This document shows positions 52,594-62,633 of a stretch of 64,000 nucleotides of DNA, piece by piece (position 1 is the stretch's first letter; each line of letters starts with the position of its first letter). A program made the translations under genes and the position numbers. This stretch comes from Microbacterium nanhaiense (lineage in GTDB: Bacteria; Actinomycetota; Actinomycetes; Actinomycetales; Microbacteriaceae): positions 839 through 64,838 of the forward strand of contig NZ_BMMQ01000012.1 of assembly GCF_014646015.1 (NCBI RefSeq). The letters run 5' to 3'. The notes below the pieces were generated by a model that was given only the letters and a program-made list of their open reading frames with translations, ran no database searches and was not told the origin of the DNA.

Positions 52594-52844
52594 CGGCGTC
52601 CTTTCCACGGCGATCGCGGCCGCTGACGACTGAATTGCTTAGCGACGACGCTAGCGGCCGATCGAGGGCACACAACCGGGTTGTGCCGCGGACGGATCTC
52701 GGGGTATCAGGAAGACGAAGAATGGCGCACCCCAGGGACAGGGCAAGTTAGAACTGGTCCACCAAAATCTCAAACGCTGGCTCGGACCCGCCACTGATAT
52801 TTCTCGCGACCTGTCTGCGATTGCAGTCACGACTCATCCCACTG

Positions 52845-52917
52845 TGGAGCCTAGGAGATTCGAACTCCTGACATCCTGCTTGCAAAGCAGGCGCTCTACC
52901 AACTGAGCTAAGGCCCC
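52845..52917 (-). tRNA. tRNA-Ala (anticodon TGC)
   Basis: On the minus strand the 73-nt sequence starts GGGGCCTTAGCTCAG, with D arm, anticodon stem CCTGC/GCAGG around loop TTTGCAA (anticodon TGC), and T arm with TTCGAAT. The acceptor is GGGGCCT/AGGCTCC with one G-T pair, and CCA is not encoded. It lies at the normal place near tRNA-Ile and gyrA but is separated by about 4.8 kb. Confidence 0.96.
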
Positions 52918-53125
52918 GCTAGGCACGAGTGCCCAACTCGCACAATCTTACCGGCTCGGATTACACACCGCCAAATCGGCGCGTCGCGCCGAGAATGCCG
53001 TCTCAATACCAGGTCGTCCAGGGAGAAGCAATGGTCTCGACGAGACGCCCGAGAAGTCGTCGCGGCCCTGTATCCTTCCTGGTCACGGCCATCCGACCGG
53101 GCACGATGCTGCAGAAGGACAAGGT

Positions 53126-54529
53126 ATGAGCACGGCGCACGATTACGACCTCATCGTCATCGGCGGCGGGCCGGTCGGCGAGAACGTCGCCGACTACGCG
53201 ACGAAGCGCGGCCTCCGCGCGGCTCTCGTCGAGCAGGAACTGGTCGGCGGAGAGTGCTCCTATTGGGCGTGCATGCCGTCCAAGGCCCTGCTCCGTAGCG
53301 GCAGCGCGATCCGTGCCGCGCAGCGGGTGCCCGGTGCTCGCGAGGCCGTGACCGGCGAGCTCGATGCCACCGCGGTTCTCGCCCGCCGCACGAGCTTCAC
53401 GAGCGATTGGAACGACCAGGGCCAGGCCGAGTGGGTCGCCTCCGCCGGCATCGACCTGATTCGCGGCCGCGGCCGGCTCGACGGCCCCGGCCGGGTACGG
53501 GTCGGCGACCGCACCTACACGGCGCGGGCCGTCGCGCTCGCGACCGGATCCGTACCCACCCTGCCCGACATCCCCGGCCTCGCAGGGGCGGATCCATGGG
53601 GCACCCGCGAGGCGACCGCCGCCGACCACGTGCCGCCGCGGCTGATCGTCCTGGGCGGCGGGGTCGCCGGATCCGAGCTCGCGCTCGCGTTCTCCTCCCT
53701 CGGATCCCGCGTGACCCTGCTCTCGCGCGGTCCGCTCCTGTCGAAAGAGGAGCCCTTCGCCGGCGAACTCGTCGCCGACGCCTTCGCGAGCGAGGGCATC
53801 GACGTGCGGATCGGCGCGGCACCCGAGCGGATCGACCGCGACGACGACGGCCTCGTCACCGTCCGGCTCGACGACGGCTCGACGCTCGAGGCGGAGGAGA
53901 TCCTCGTCTCGACGGGCCGGCACCCGAACACGGGGGACCTCGGGCTCGACACCGTCGGGCTCGGGCAAAAGCTGACGGTCGACGACACCCTGCGCGTCGA
54001 CGGCACCGACTGGCTCTACGCGGTCGGCGACGTCAACGGCCGCGCGCTCCTCACCCACCAGGGCAAGTACCAGGCGCGCGCCGCGGGCGAGGCGATCGCC
54101 GCCAGGCTGGGCGGAGACGCCGTCGACGACGGCGCCTGGGGCCGCCACGCCGCGACCGCCGATCACGCGGCCGTCCCGCGCGTCGTCTTCACGGATCCGG
54201 AGGTCGCCGCCGTCGGCCTCACCGAGGCCCAGGCCCACGACGCGGGGCTCTCGGTCCGTGCCGTCGAATACGAGCTCGGAAGCGTTGCCGGCGCATCGCT
54301 GCACGCCGACGATTACACGGGGCGCGCGAAGCTCGTCGTCGACGAGGATCGCGGAATCGTCGTCGGAGCGACCTTCGTGGGCCAGGATGCGGCAGAGTTG
54401 TTGCAGGCGGCCACGATCGCGATCGTCGGCGAGGTGCCGGTCGATCGCCTGTGGCACGCGGTGCCCGCATACCCCACGATGAGCGAGATCTGGCTGCGGC
54501 TCCTGGAGACCTACGGGCGCCCCGCGTGA
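53126..54529 (+). CDS. FAD-dependent pyridine nucleotide-disulfide oxidoreductase
   Basis: The 467-residue protein is a dihydrolipoamide dehydrogenase/mycothione reductase-like flavoprotein. It has the FAD motif LIVIGGGPVGENVADYA at residues 9-25, redox cysteines Cys44 and Cys49 in GGECSYWACMPSKALLR, NAD motif LIVLGGGVAGSELALAF near residue 174, and the dimerisation domain from about 345. The usual catalytic His in HAHPT is replaced: the sequence reads VPAYPTMSE. The electron acceptor is therefore uncertain. It starts with ATG and precedes the osmoprotectant importer by 40 bp. Confidence 0.85.
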   Translation: MSTAHDYDLIVIGGGPVGENVADYATKRGLRAALVEQELVGGECSYWACMPSKALLRSGSAIRAAQRVPGAREAVTGELDATAVLARRTSFTSDWNDQGQAEWVASAGIDLIRGRGRLDGPGRVRVGDRTYTARAVALATGSVPTLPDIPGLAGADPWGTREATAADHVPPRLIVLGGGVAGSELALAFSSLGSRVTLLSRGPLLSKEEPFAGELVADAFASEGIDVRIGAAPERIDRDDDGLVTVRLDDGSTLEAEEILVSTGRHPNTGDLGLDTVGLGQKLTVDDTLRVDGTDWLYAVGDVNGRALLTHQGKYQARAAGEAIAARLGGDAVDDGAWGRHAATADHAAVPRVVFTDPEVAAVGLTEAQAHDAGLSVRAVEYELGSVAGASLHADDYTGRAKLVVDEDRGIVVGATFVGQDAAELLQAATIAIVGEVPVDRLWHAVPAYPTMSEIWLRLLETYGRPA

Positions 54530-54569
54530 CCCACGCGGCGAGCGCGGCACCGAGACGGAGACGAGCCCG

Positions 54570-55394
54570 ATGATCGAATTCGAGACAGTCACGAAGACCT
54601 ACGGCGACGGGCGGCCCGCCGTCGCCGACTTCTCTCTCACGGCGCCCTCGCACCGGATCACCGTTTTCGTCGGCCCCTCCGGCTGCGGCAAGACGACGCT
54701 CCTGCGCATGGTCAACCGCATGGTCTCCCCCACCTCGGGCCGCGTGCTCATCGACGGCGACGACGTCGCCTCCCGCAATCCCGTGACCCTGCGCCGCTCG
54801 ATCGGCTACGTGCTCCAGAACGGCGGGCTGCTGCCCCACCGCACCGTCGCCGAGAACGTCGCGACCGTCGCGATCCTCAACGGCGCCCGGAAACGCGACG
54901 CCGTCGCGCGATCGGGCGAGATGCTCGAGCTCGTCGGCCTGGATCCGGATCTCGGCCGCCGCTACCCCGCCCAGCTGTCCGGCGGGCAGCAGCAGCGCGT
55001 CGGAGTCGCGCGGGCGCTCGCGACGGATCCGAACGTGCTGCTCATGGACGAGCCCTTCGGGGCCGTGGATCCGCTCGCGCGGCGCGAGCTGCAGGAGGAG
55101 CTGCTGCGCCTGCAGCGCGAGCTCGCGAAGACGATCCTCTTCGTCACCCACGACATCGAGGAGGCGTTCCGGCTGGGCAACGAGGTGGTCGTCTTCCGCA
55201 CGGATCCGGCCCGCGGCGGCGCCATCGCACAGAAGGGCACGCCCGCGGAGATTCTCGCGAACCCCGCCGACGACTTCGTGCGCAGCTTCATCGGCGCCTC
55301 CGCCGGCGAGACACCGCTGTCGACGCGCGAGGTCGACGGGCGCCGCGTCGTCTTCGACCCCGCCGGCCGGCCGCTCGGGGTCATCGATTCATGA
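54570..55394 (+). CDS. Osmoprotectant (glycine betaine/choline) ABC transporter ATP-binding protein
   Basis: The 274-residue ATPase has Walker A GPSGCGKTT, signature LSGGQQQRVGVARAL and Walker B VLLMDEPFGAVDP, with ETPLSTREVDGRRVV at its end. It belongs to the OpuCA/ProV branch but lacks the C-terminal CBS-domain pair of longer forms. It is the first gene of a four-gene importer with 4-bp overlaps throughout. Osmotic stress control is likely but not visible in sequence. Confidence 0.9.
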   Translation: MIEFETVTKTYGDGRPAVADFSLTAPSHRITVFVGPSGCGKTTLLRMVNRMVSPTSGRVLIDGDDVASRNPVTLRRSIGYVLQNGGLLPHRTVAENVATVAILNGARKRDAVARSGEMLELVGLDPDLGRRYPAQLSGGQQQRVGVARALATDPNVLLMDEPFGAVDPLARRELQEELLRLQRELAKTILFVTHDIEEAFRLGNEVVVFRTDPARGGAIAQKGTPAEILANPADDFVRSFIGASAGETPLSTREVDGRRVVFDPAGRPLGVIDS

Positions 55395-56029
55395 GCTGGC
55401 TCGCGCAGAATTGGGAGCAGGTGCTCTCGCTCGCGGGCGACCACCTGGCGCTCAGCCTGCCCGCGATCGTGTTGTCGATCCTCGTAGCCGTGCCGCTCGG
55501 GCGCTTCGCCCAGCGGCGACCCCGGATCGGCGGCCCGCTCACGAGCACCGCCGCCCTGCTCTACGCGATCCCCGCCCTGCCGATGCTCATCGTCGTGCCC
55601 GTGCTGCTCGGAGTGCCGCTGCGCTCGAACGCGAATATGATCATTACCCTCGCGGCATACGGCACGGCGCTACTAGTGCGGAGCGTCGTCGACGGCTTCG
55701 GATCCGTCGACCGCACGGTCCGCGAATCCGCGACGGCGATGGGGTATTCCCCGATCGGCATGTTCTGGCGCGTCGACCTTCCGCTCGCTCTGCCCGTGAT
55801 CCTCGCGGGCGTCCGCGTCGTGACGGTGTCGACCATCAGCCTCGCGACGATCGGTGCGCTCGTCGGCATCGGCAACCTGGGTAGCCTCCTCACCGACGGC
55901 TTCCAGCGCGGCATTACGAGCGAGGTCGTGATCGGGATCCTCGCGACCGCGATCCTCGCGCTCGCGCTCGACGGCCTGCTGCTTCTGGCCGGTCGCGCGC
56001 TCGCGCCCTGGCGGAGGGTGCGCGCATGA
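55391..56029 (+). CDS. Osmoprotectant ABC transporter permease, first
   Basis: The 212-residue permease has about five membrane segments and the EAA-loop region ATAMGYSPIGMFWRVDLPLALPVILAG. It resembles OpuCB-type permeases (ALPMLIVVPVLLGVPLRSN). It overlaps both neighbours by 4 bp, and with the next gene forms the membrane channel. Confidence 0.9.
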   Translation: MSWLAQNWEQVLSLAGDHLALSLPAIVLSILVAVPLGRFAQRRPRIGGPLTSTAALLYAIPALPMLIVVPVLLGVPLRSNANMIITLAAYGTALLVRSVVDGFGSVDRTVRESATAMGYSPIGMFWRVDLPLALPVILAGVRVVTVSTISLATIGALVGIGNLGSLLTDGFQRGITSEVVIGILATAILALALDGLLLLAGRALAPWRRVRA

Positions 56030-56724
56030 ACCTCTTCGCAGACGCCCTCGCCTGGCTCGCCGACCCCAACCATTGGCAGGGCCCCGGCGGGATCCCCGTG
56101 CGCATCGGCCAACACCTCCTCCTGACCGCGCTCGCGCTCGTCATCGCCTCGATCATCGCCCTCCCCGCGGGCGCCCTGCTCGGCCGCACCCGCAGCGGCG
56201 GCGCCGTCATCGGCGCGATCGCCGGATCCGCCCGTGCCCTGTCCACCATCGGCGTGCTGACCCTCGTCGGGCTCTGGCTCGGCATCGGCATCGGGCCGCC
56301 GCTCGTCGCGCTCCTGATCCTCGCCGTGCCGTCTCTGCTCGCGGGCGCCTACTCGGGCGTCCAGAGCGTGCCCGGCGAGATCACCGCGGCGTCGAGGGCG
56401 ATCGGCATGAGCGGCGCACAGGTCATGTGGCGCGTCGAGCTACCGCTCGCGCTGCCCGTCATCGTCGGCGGCGCCCGCGCCGCGGCGCTGCAGGTCGTCG
56501 CCACGGCGACCCTCGCCGCCTACACCGCCGACGTCGGCCTCGGGCGGTACCTCTTCACCGGGCTCAAGACTCAGGACTACGGACAAATGCTCGCCGGATC
56601 CATCCTCGTGATCCTGCTCGCGATCATCCTCGAGCTCGCCTTCGCGGCGCTGCAGCGCCTCGCCGCGCGGCACGCATCGCCCCATTCGACCCCCGCACTC
56701 TCATCACGAAGGACATCATCATGA
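56026..56724 (+). CDS. Osmoprotectant ABC transporter permease, second
   Basis: The 232-residue OpuCD-type permease has about five to six membrane segments and the EAA loop SRAIGMSGAQVMWRVELPLALPVIVGG. Its first 30 residues (WLADPNHWQGPGGIPVRIGQHL) are typical for this subunit. Start and stop each overlap neighbours (ATGA), so all four transporter genes are co-translated. Confidence 0.9.
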   Translation: MNLFADALAWLADPNHWQGPGGIPVRIGQHLLLTALALVIASIIALPAGALLGRTRSGGAVIGAIAGSARALSTIGVLTLVGLWLGIGIGPPLVALLILAVPSLLAGAYSGVQSVPGEITAASRAIGMSGAQVMWRVELPLALPVIVGGARAAALQVVATATLAAYTADVGLGRYLFTGLKTQDYGQMLAGSILVILLAIILELAFAALQRLAARHASPHSTPALSSRRTSS

Positions 56725-57647
56725 CGAAGAAGAAGCTCCTCCGATTCGGATCCGTTCTCGGCATCGCCGTCCTCGGCGCGGGCGCACTCGCCGCCTGCTC
56801 GTCCGCGGATCCGCTGGACAACTCGGCCGGATCCGAGGAGCCGGACGCCGGCGGATCCCTCGTCGTCGGTTCGCAGGACTACTACTCGAACGAGATCATC
56901 GCCGAGATCTACGCGCAGGCGCTCGAGGCCGGCGGCTACGAGGTCGACCGGCAGATGCGCATCGGGCAGCGCGAGGTGTACATGCCCGAGATCGAGGGCG
57001 GCAAGATCGACGTCTTCCCCGAGTACACCGGCAACCTGCTGCAGTACCTCGATGCCGACGCGACGGCGACGGAGAGCCAGGAGGTGTACGACGCGCTCGC
57101 GGAGGCGATGCCCGACGGCGTGCGCGTGCTCGAGCAGTCCGAGGCGAGCGACCAGGACTCCTACGTCGTGACAAAGGAGTTCGCCGAGGAGCACGATCTC
57201 ACCAGCATCGGCGACCTCGCGGGGATCGAGGGGCTCACCCTCGGCGGCAACTCCGAGCTCGAGGTGCGCCCGTACGGGCCCGAGGGCCTGAAGAGCGTGT
57301 ACGGCGTCGACGTGGCGTTCACCCCCATCGAAGACTCCGGCGGGCCCCTCACCGTGAAGGCCCTGACGGACGGACAGGTGCAGCTCGTCGACCTCTACAC
57401 CGCCAACCCGGTGCTCGCGGGCGGCGATCTCGTCGTGCTCGAGGATCCCGAGGCCCTGTTCCTGGCCTCGCAGGTCGTGCCGCTCGCGTCCGACGCCGTC
57501 GACGACGAGGCCGCCGCGATCATCAACGAGGTCTCCGCCGCGCTCACGGCCGAGGATCTCGTCGCGCTCAACGCCCGATCCGTCGACGAAGAGGCCGCGG
57601 CCCCGACGATCGCCGCCGACTGGCTCGCCGAGAAGGACCTGGCGTGA
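56721..57647 (+). CDS. Osmoprotectant-binding lipoprotein
   Basis: The 308-residue protein has a signal peptide ending in lipobox GALAACSSAD, then an acidic linker and an OpuAC/OpuCC-like domain (SLVVGSQDYYSNEIIAEIYAQALEAGGYEV, EIEGGKIDVFPEYTGNLLQYL, in short runs). It should bind betaine, choline or carnitine outside the membrane. The ATG at 56721 overlaps the permease stop. A terminator hairpin lies 20 bp after the stop. Confidence 0.9.
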   Translation: MTKKKLLRFGSVLGIAVLGAGALAACSSADPLDNSAGSEEPDAGGSLVVGSQDYYSNEIIAEIYAQALEAGGYEVDRQMRIGQREVYMPEIEGGKIDVFPEYTGNLLQYLDADATATESQEVYDALAEAMPDGVRVLEQSEASDQDSYVVTKEFAEEHDLTSIGDLAGIEGLTLGGNSELEVRPYGPEGLKSVYGVDVAFTPIEDSGGPLTVKALTDGQVQLVDLYTANPVLAGGDLVVLEDPEALFLASQVVPLASDAVDDEAAAIINEVSAALTAEDLVALNARSVDEEAAAPTIAADWLAEKDLA

Positions 57648-57667
57648 GCGGGATCCGCTGAACGACC

Positions 57668-57695
57668 GAAGGCCCGAGCTTCCGCTCGGGCCTTC
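57668..57695 (+). terminator. Intrinsic terminator after the osmoprotectant operon
   Basis: GAAGGCCCGAGC (57668-57679) pairs perfectly with GCTCGGGCCTTC (57684-57695), with a 4-base loop TTCC. It ends the rightward ABC operon just before the leftward tRNA-Ile. Confidence 0.9.
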
Positions 57696-57702
57696 GTGGT
57701 GG

Positions 57703-57776
57703 TGGGGCTACCAGGACTTGAACCTGGGACCTCTTCATTATCAGTGAAGCGCTCTAACCGCCTGAGCTATAGCCCC
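57703..57776 (-). tRNA. tRNA-Ile (anticodon GAT)
   Basis: On the minus strand the 74-nt sequence begins GGGGCTATAGCTCAGGCGGT. The anticodon stem CTTCA/TGAAG encloses CTGATAA (anticodon GAT), and the T arm carries GGTTCAAGTCC. The acceptor is GGGGCTA/TAGCCCC, with no encoded CCA. tRNA-Ile near gyrA and DUF3566 is the normal actinobacterial order. Confidence 0.97.
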
Positions 57777-57899
57777 GCATCCGGCCTCGCGGCCGTCAAC
57801 CTTTAAAACAATACTCGATCCCCACGCGAGCCACCAAACCCGGTACACTTCCCGGGCGCGTCGCGCAGGTGCTGCCCGTCGCGCGGCTCATGCACGAGG

Positions 57900-57969
57900 C
57901 TCGGAGAAATCACGAAACTCGGGGATCCTCCTCGATTCTCTCCGATTCTCGTGATTCTTCCGAGTCTCG
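57900..57969. repeat. Palindromic repeat element, copy R1
   Basis: This 70-bp copy starts CTCGGAGAAATCACGAAACT and ends CGTGATTCTTCCGAGTCTCG, so its arms are near-complementary and flank a variable centre. It lies 5 bp beyond the stop of the DUF559 gene and can act as its terminator. It is the only copy on that side; five more lie beyond the gene start. Confidence 0.9.
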
Positions 57970-57974
57970 TGCCG

Positions 57975-58799
57975 TTAGGGGATCCGGTGCAGCCCCTGCG
58001 CGACCGCGGTCGCGATCAGATCCTGCACCTCGTGCCAGCGGTGGACGATCTGGTGATAGCTGACGCGGATCACGTGGTATCCCATGAGCATCAGCTGCGC
58101 GTCGTGGCGGTTGTCCTCCGTGCGCTGCGCGTCGACGTGGTGGCCGCCGTCCACCTGTAGCACGAGGCGGTCGCCGATCAGGAGGTCGACGCGATGCCCC
58201 GCGATCGAGATCTGCGGACGCAACGGCACGCGCAGCCAGCGCAGGCGCGGGATCACGACCGACTCGATCCCGGAGTCCGAGTACCAGCTCATCTCGTCGA
58301 GGATCCGCCGGCCCTGCGGGCCGAATCGGAGCCTCGCGAGCGTCTCGCGCACGACGAGCTCCTTGCGCGCCGCCGACTCCCAGATCACGAGCGCCTTCTC
58401 GAACGGCTGGCAGGCGGCGACGTAGGCCAGGGTGTTGATGATGCCGTCCTCGAGGGCGTCGGGACGGCGGGCGACGAGCGGCCGGCCCCAGTGCACGTGC
58501 GCCGTCGTCGGCCGGTTCAGCCTGCCGTTCGGCGGCGCCGCCACGTGGGATTCGCCCGCTCCGAACGACCACAACCCGCGGCGTTCCGCCTGCGAGACGC
58601 ACGTGACCGTCACACCGATCTGCGCTGCCGCGACGAGGCTCGGATCGGCCTGGGGCAGAGCCACCCAGCTCCGCGCGATCTTGTCGATGCGCCCCGCGTC
58701 GAGCGCGCGGCGGATCGCGCTGCGCCGGATCCCGGCGCTAAGCAGCGTCGACATGCGCGCGACCCCGCCGTTCGCGCGGAGGTATCCGTCCAGATCCAT
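57975..58799 (-). CDS. DUF559/REase_MTES_1575-type nuclease-like protein with N-terminal AbiEi-like helix-turn-helix
   Basis: The 274-residue protein begins MDLDGYLRANGGVARMSTLL with a winged-helix region (to about residue 45, SAGIRRSAIRRALDAGRIDKIARSW) similar to AbiEi-type antitoxin N-termini. The C-terminal region (about 170-255) is a Vsr-like PD-(D/E)XK fold (SWYSDSGIESVVIPRLRW, then HRVDLLIGDRLVLQVDGGHH and RHDAQLMLMGYHVIRVSY). The second acidic position is QVD rather than EVD. Such genes are multi-copy in Microbacteriaceae with no settled role. The gene is flanked on both sides by the same palindromic element, which suggests a link between the nuclease and the repeats. Confidence 0.8.
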   Translation of the reverse strand: MDLDGYLRANGGVARMSTLLSAGIRRSAIRRALDAGRIDKIARSWVALPQADPSLVAAAQIGVTVTCVSQAERRGLWSFGAGESHVAAPPNGRLNRPTTAHVHWGRPLVARRPDALEDGIINTLAYVAACQPFEKALVIWESAARKELVVRETLARLRFGPQGRRILDEMSWYSDSGIESVVIPRLRWLRVPLRPQISIAGHRVDLLIGDRLVLQVDGGHHVDAQRTEDNRHDAQLMLMGYHVIRVSYHQIVHRWHEVQDLIATAVAQGLHRIP

Positions 58800-58960
58800 G
58801 CTGACACTCTGCCCCGACACCCACGCTCCGCGCCGGGCCGTTCCCGCGTTCTGTGGAAAGTTCACCCCGTCTGGCGGCCTGTGTATCGCTCGGCGCCTGC
58901 GGATCCGGGTCCGGCCGCTCCTCGCCCCCTGACCGCTCCTCCGGATCCGGGCGCACGAAC

Positions 58961-59032
58961 CTCGGAAGAATCACGAAACTCGGGAATCCTCCCCGAAAGC
59001 ATCCGATTCTCGTGATTTCTCCGATTTCCGAG
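58961..59032. repeat. Palindromic repeat element, copy R2
   Basis: This copy starts CTCGGAAGAATCACGAAACT and ends with CGTGATTTCTCCGATTTCCGAG split over its right arm. Arms are inverted copies with a few mismatches. It is preceded by GCACGAAC, as are R4, R5 and R6. It is 162 bp upstream of the DUF559 start. Confidence 0.9.
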
Positions 59033-59129
59033 ACGGCGACATCACCGCGAGCCGCCCGCGATGCCCACCTCGGATCCACCTCGAGCCCGCACCCGTCGCC
59101 GCGACACCGCGCCAACGATCAGAACCAGA

Positions 59130-59201
59130 CTCGGAAGAATCACTAAACTCGGGAATCCACCCCGGAAGCTTCCGATTCTCGTGATTTCTCCGAGTCTCGG
59201 G
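59130..59201. repeat. Palindromic repeat element, copy R3
   Basis: This copy has left arm ACTCGGAAGAATCACTAAAC and right arm CGTGATTTCTCCGAGTCTCG. Its left arm carries one base change (CACTAAAC for CACGAAAC). It is followed by a small extra inverted repeat TCTCGGGG/CCCCGAGA. It pairs with R5 in the higher-order duplication. Confidence 0.9.
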
Positions 59202-59258
59202 GCGATTACGCACCCCGAGATCCATACCTGCCCCCAACATCGCGCGCACCGCACGAAC

Positions 59259-59328
59259 CTCGGAAGAATCACGAAACTCGGGAATCCTGCCCGAAAGCTT
59301 CCGATCCTCGTGATTTCTCCGAGTCTCA
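59259..59328. repeat. Palindromic repeat element, copy R4
   Basis: This copy has left arm CTCGGAAGAATCACGAAACT and right arm CGTGATTTCTCCGAGTCTCA. It is among the least changed copies. The spacer before it (ATCGCGCGCACCGCACGAAC region) is also found before R6. Confidence 0.9.
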
Positions 59329-59402
59329 GGACGGCCGCCTGCCGCACGCGACGTCGCCGAGCCGCCCCAGAGTCGCGACACCACGACCATCACGCCACGA
59401 AC

Positions 59403-59474
59403 CTCGGATAGATCACGAAACTCGGGGATCCACCCCGAATTCCTCCGATTCCCGTGATTTCTCCGACTTTCGGG
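59403..59474. repeat. Palindromic repeat element, copy R5
   Basis: This copy has left arm CTCGGATAGATCACGAAACT and right arm CGTGATTTCTCCGACTTTCG. It is followed by GGGGTGATCACGCACC, similar to the sequence after R3. Its distance to R3 is 273 bp. Confidence 0.9.
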
Positions 59475-59532
59475 GTGATCACGCACCTAGATCCATGCCG
59501 CCCCTACATCGCGCGCACCGCGCCGCACGAAC

Positions 59533-59603
59533 CTCGGAGAAATCACGAAACTCGGAAGTCCTCTCCGAATCCCTCCGATTCCCGTGATTTCTCCGACATC
59601 CCG
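59533..59603. repeat. Palindromic repeat element, copy R6
   Basis: This copy has left arm CTCGGAGAAATCACGAAACT and right arm CGTGATTTCTCCGACATCCC. It is the last copy before the DUF3566 terminator and is 274 bp from R4. The whole 58866-59640 stretch shows no coding potential beyond these repeats. Confidence 0.9.
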
Positions 59604-59640
59604 GCACCCGCCCGCCACCTGCCACCCACCCCACACACAA

Positions 59641-59671
59641 CGAACGCCCCGGACAACGTCCGGGGCGTTCG
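59641..59671 (-). terminator. Intrinsic terminator of the gyrBA-DUF3566 operon
   Basis: CGAACGCCCCGGAC (59641-59654) pairs perfectly with GTCCGGGGCGTTCG (59658-59671), with a 3-base loop AAC. It follows the DUF3566 stop at 59681 by about 10 bp on the minus strand. Confidence 0.93.
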
Positions 59672-59680
59672 AGTGAAGGC

Positions 59681-60081
59681 TCAGTTCGAGGTCAGGCCCA
59701 CGAGCAGGCCGCCCGTGATCTTGACGCACATGTTGTAGATGCCGGCCGAGATGGCGCCCATCACGGTCACGACGATGAGGTTCAGGATCGCGACGACGGA
59801 TCCGAACGCGAACACCTGCGGCAGGCCGACGGTCGCGGCGATCGAGAAGCGCCCGCCACTGAAGCTTCCGATGAACTCGTCGACCTGGGCGATGAGCCCG
59901 GTCGACTCGATCACGAGGAAGAGCAGCACGAAGGACACGAGCGTGACGATCGCGATCGCGATGGCGACCAGGAACGACAGCTTCACGGCCGACCAGAAGT
60001 CGATGTAGACCAGGCGCAGTCGCACCTGCTTCGAAGAGCTCTTCTGGGGAGACTTCTTCGCGAGCTTGTCAGCTACCGTGC

Positions 60082-60085
<4 letters not shown>
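59681..60085 (-). CDS. DUF3566 membrane protein
   Basis: The 134-residue protein has a short basic N-terminal region ([20 protein letters not shown]) and two hydrophobic stretches (about residues 36-62 and 88-118). The family is almost always encoded directly after gyrA in actinobacteria and may take part in early septum or chromosome-linked functions; its role is not settled. The ATG overlaps the gyrA stop by 4 bp, so it is translationally coupled to gyrA. Confidence 0.9.
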
Positions 60086-62607
<2,522 letters not shown>

Positions 62608-62633
62608 GTCTGTGTCTCTCTATCCGCGCTCGA

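Noticed and set aside
52666..52688. CACAACC/GGTTGTG hairpin between the flavin oxidoreductase gene and tRNA-Ala
   Set aside because: The stem is only 7 bp, without a T tract and upstream of a leftward gene. It might be an operator but there is not enough evidence; the rest of 52609-52844 shows nothing recognisable.
59042..59486. Open frames across the palindrome array giving repeated peptides such as RITKLGNPPRKLPILVISP
   Set aside because: The peptides are translations of the repeated DNA, appear on both strands, lack ribosome sites and resemble no protein family. They are a by-product of the repeats.
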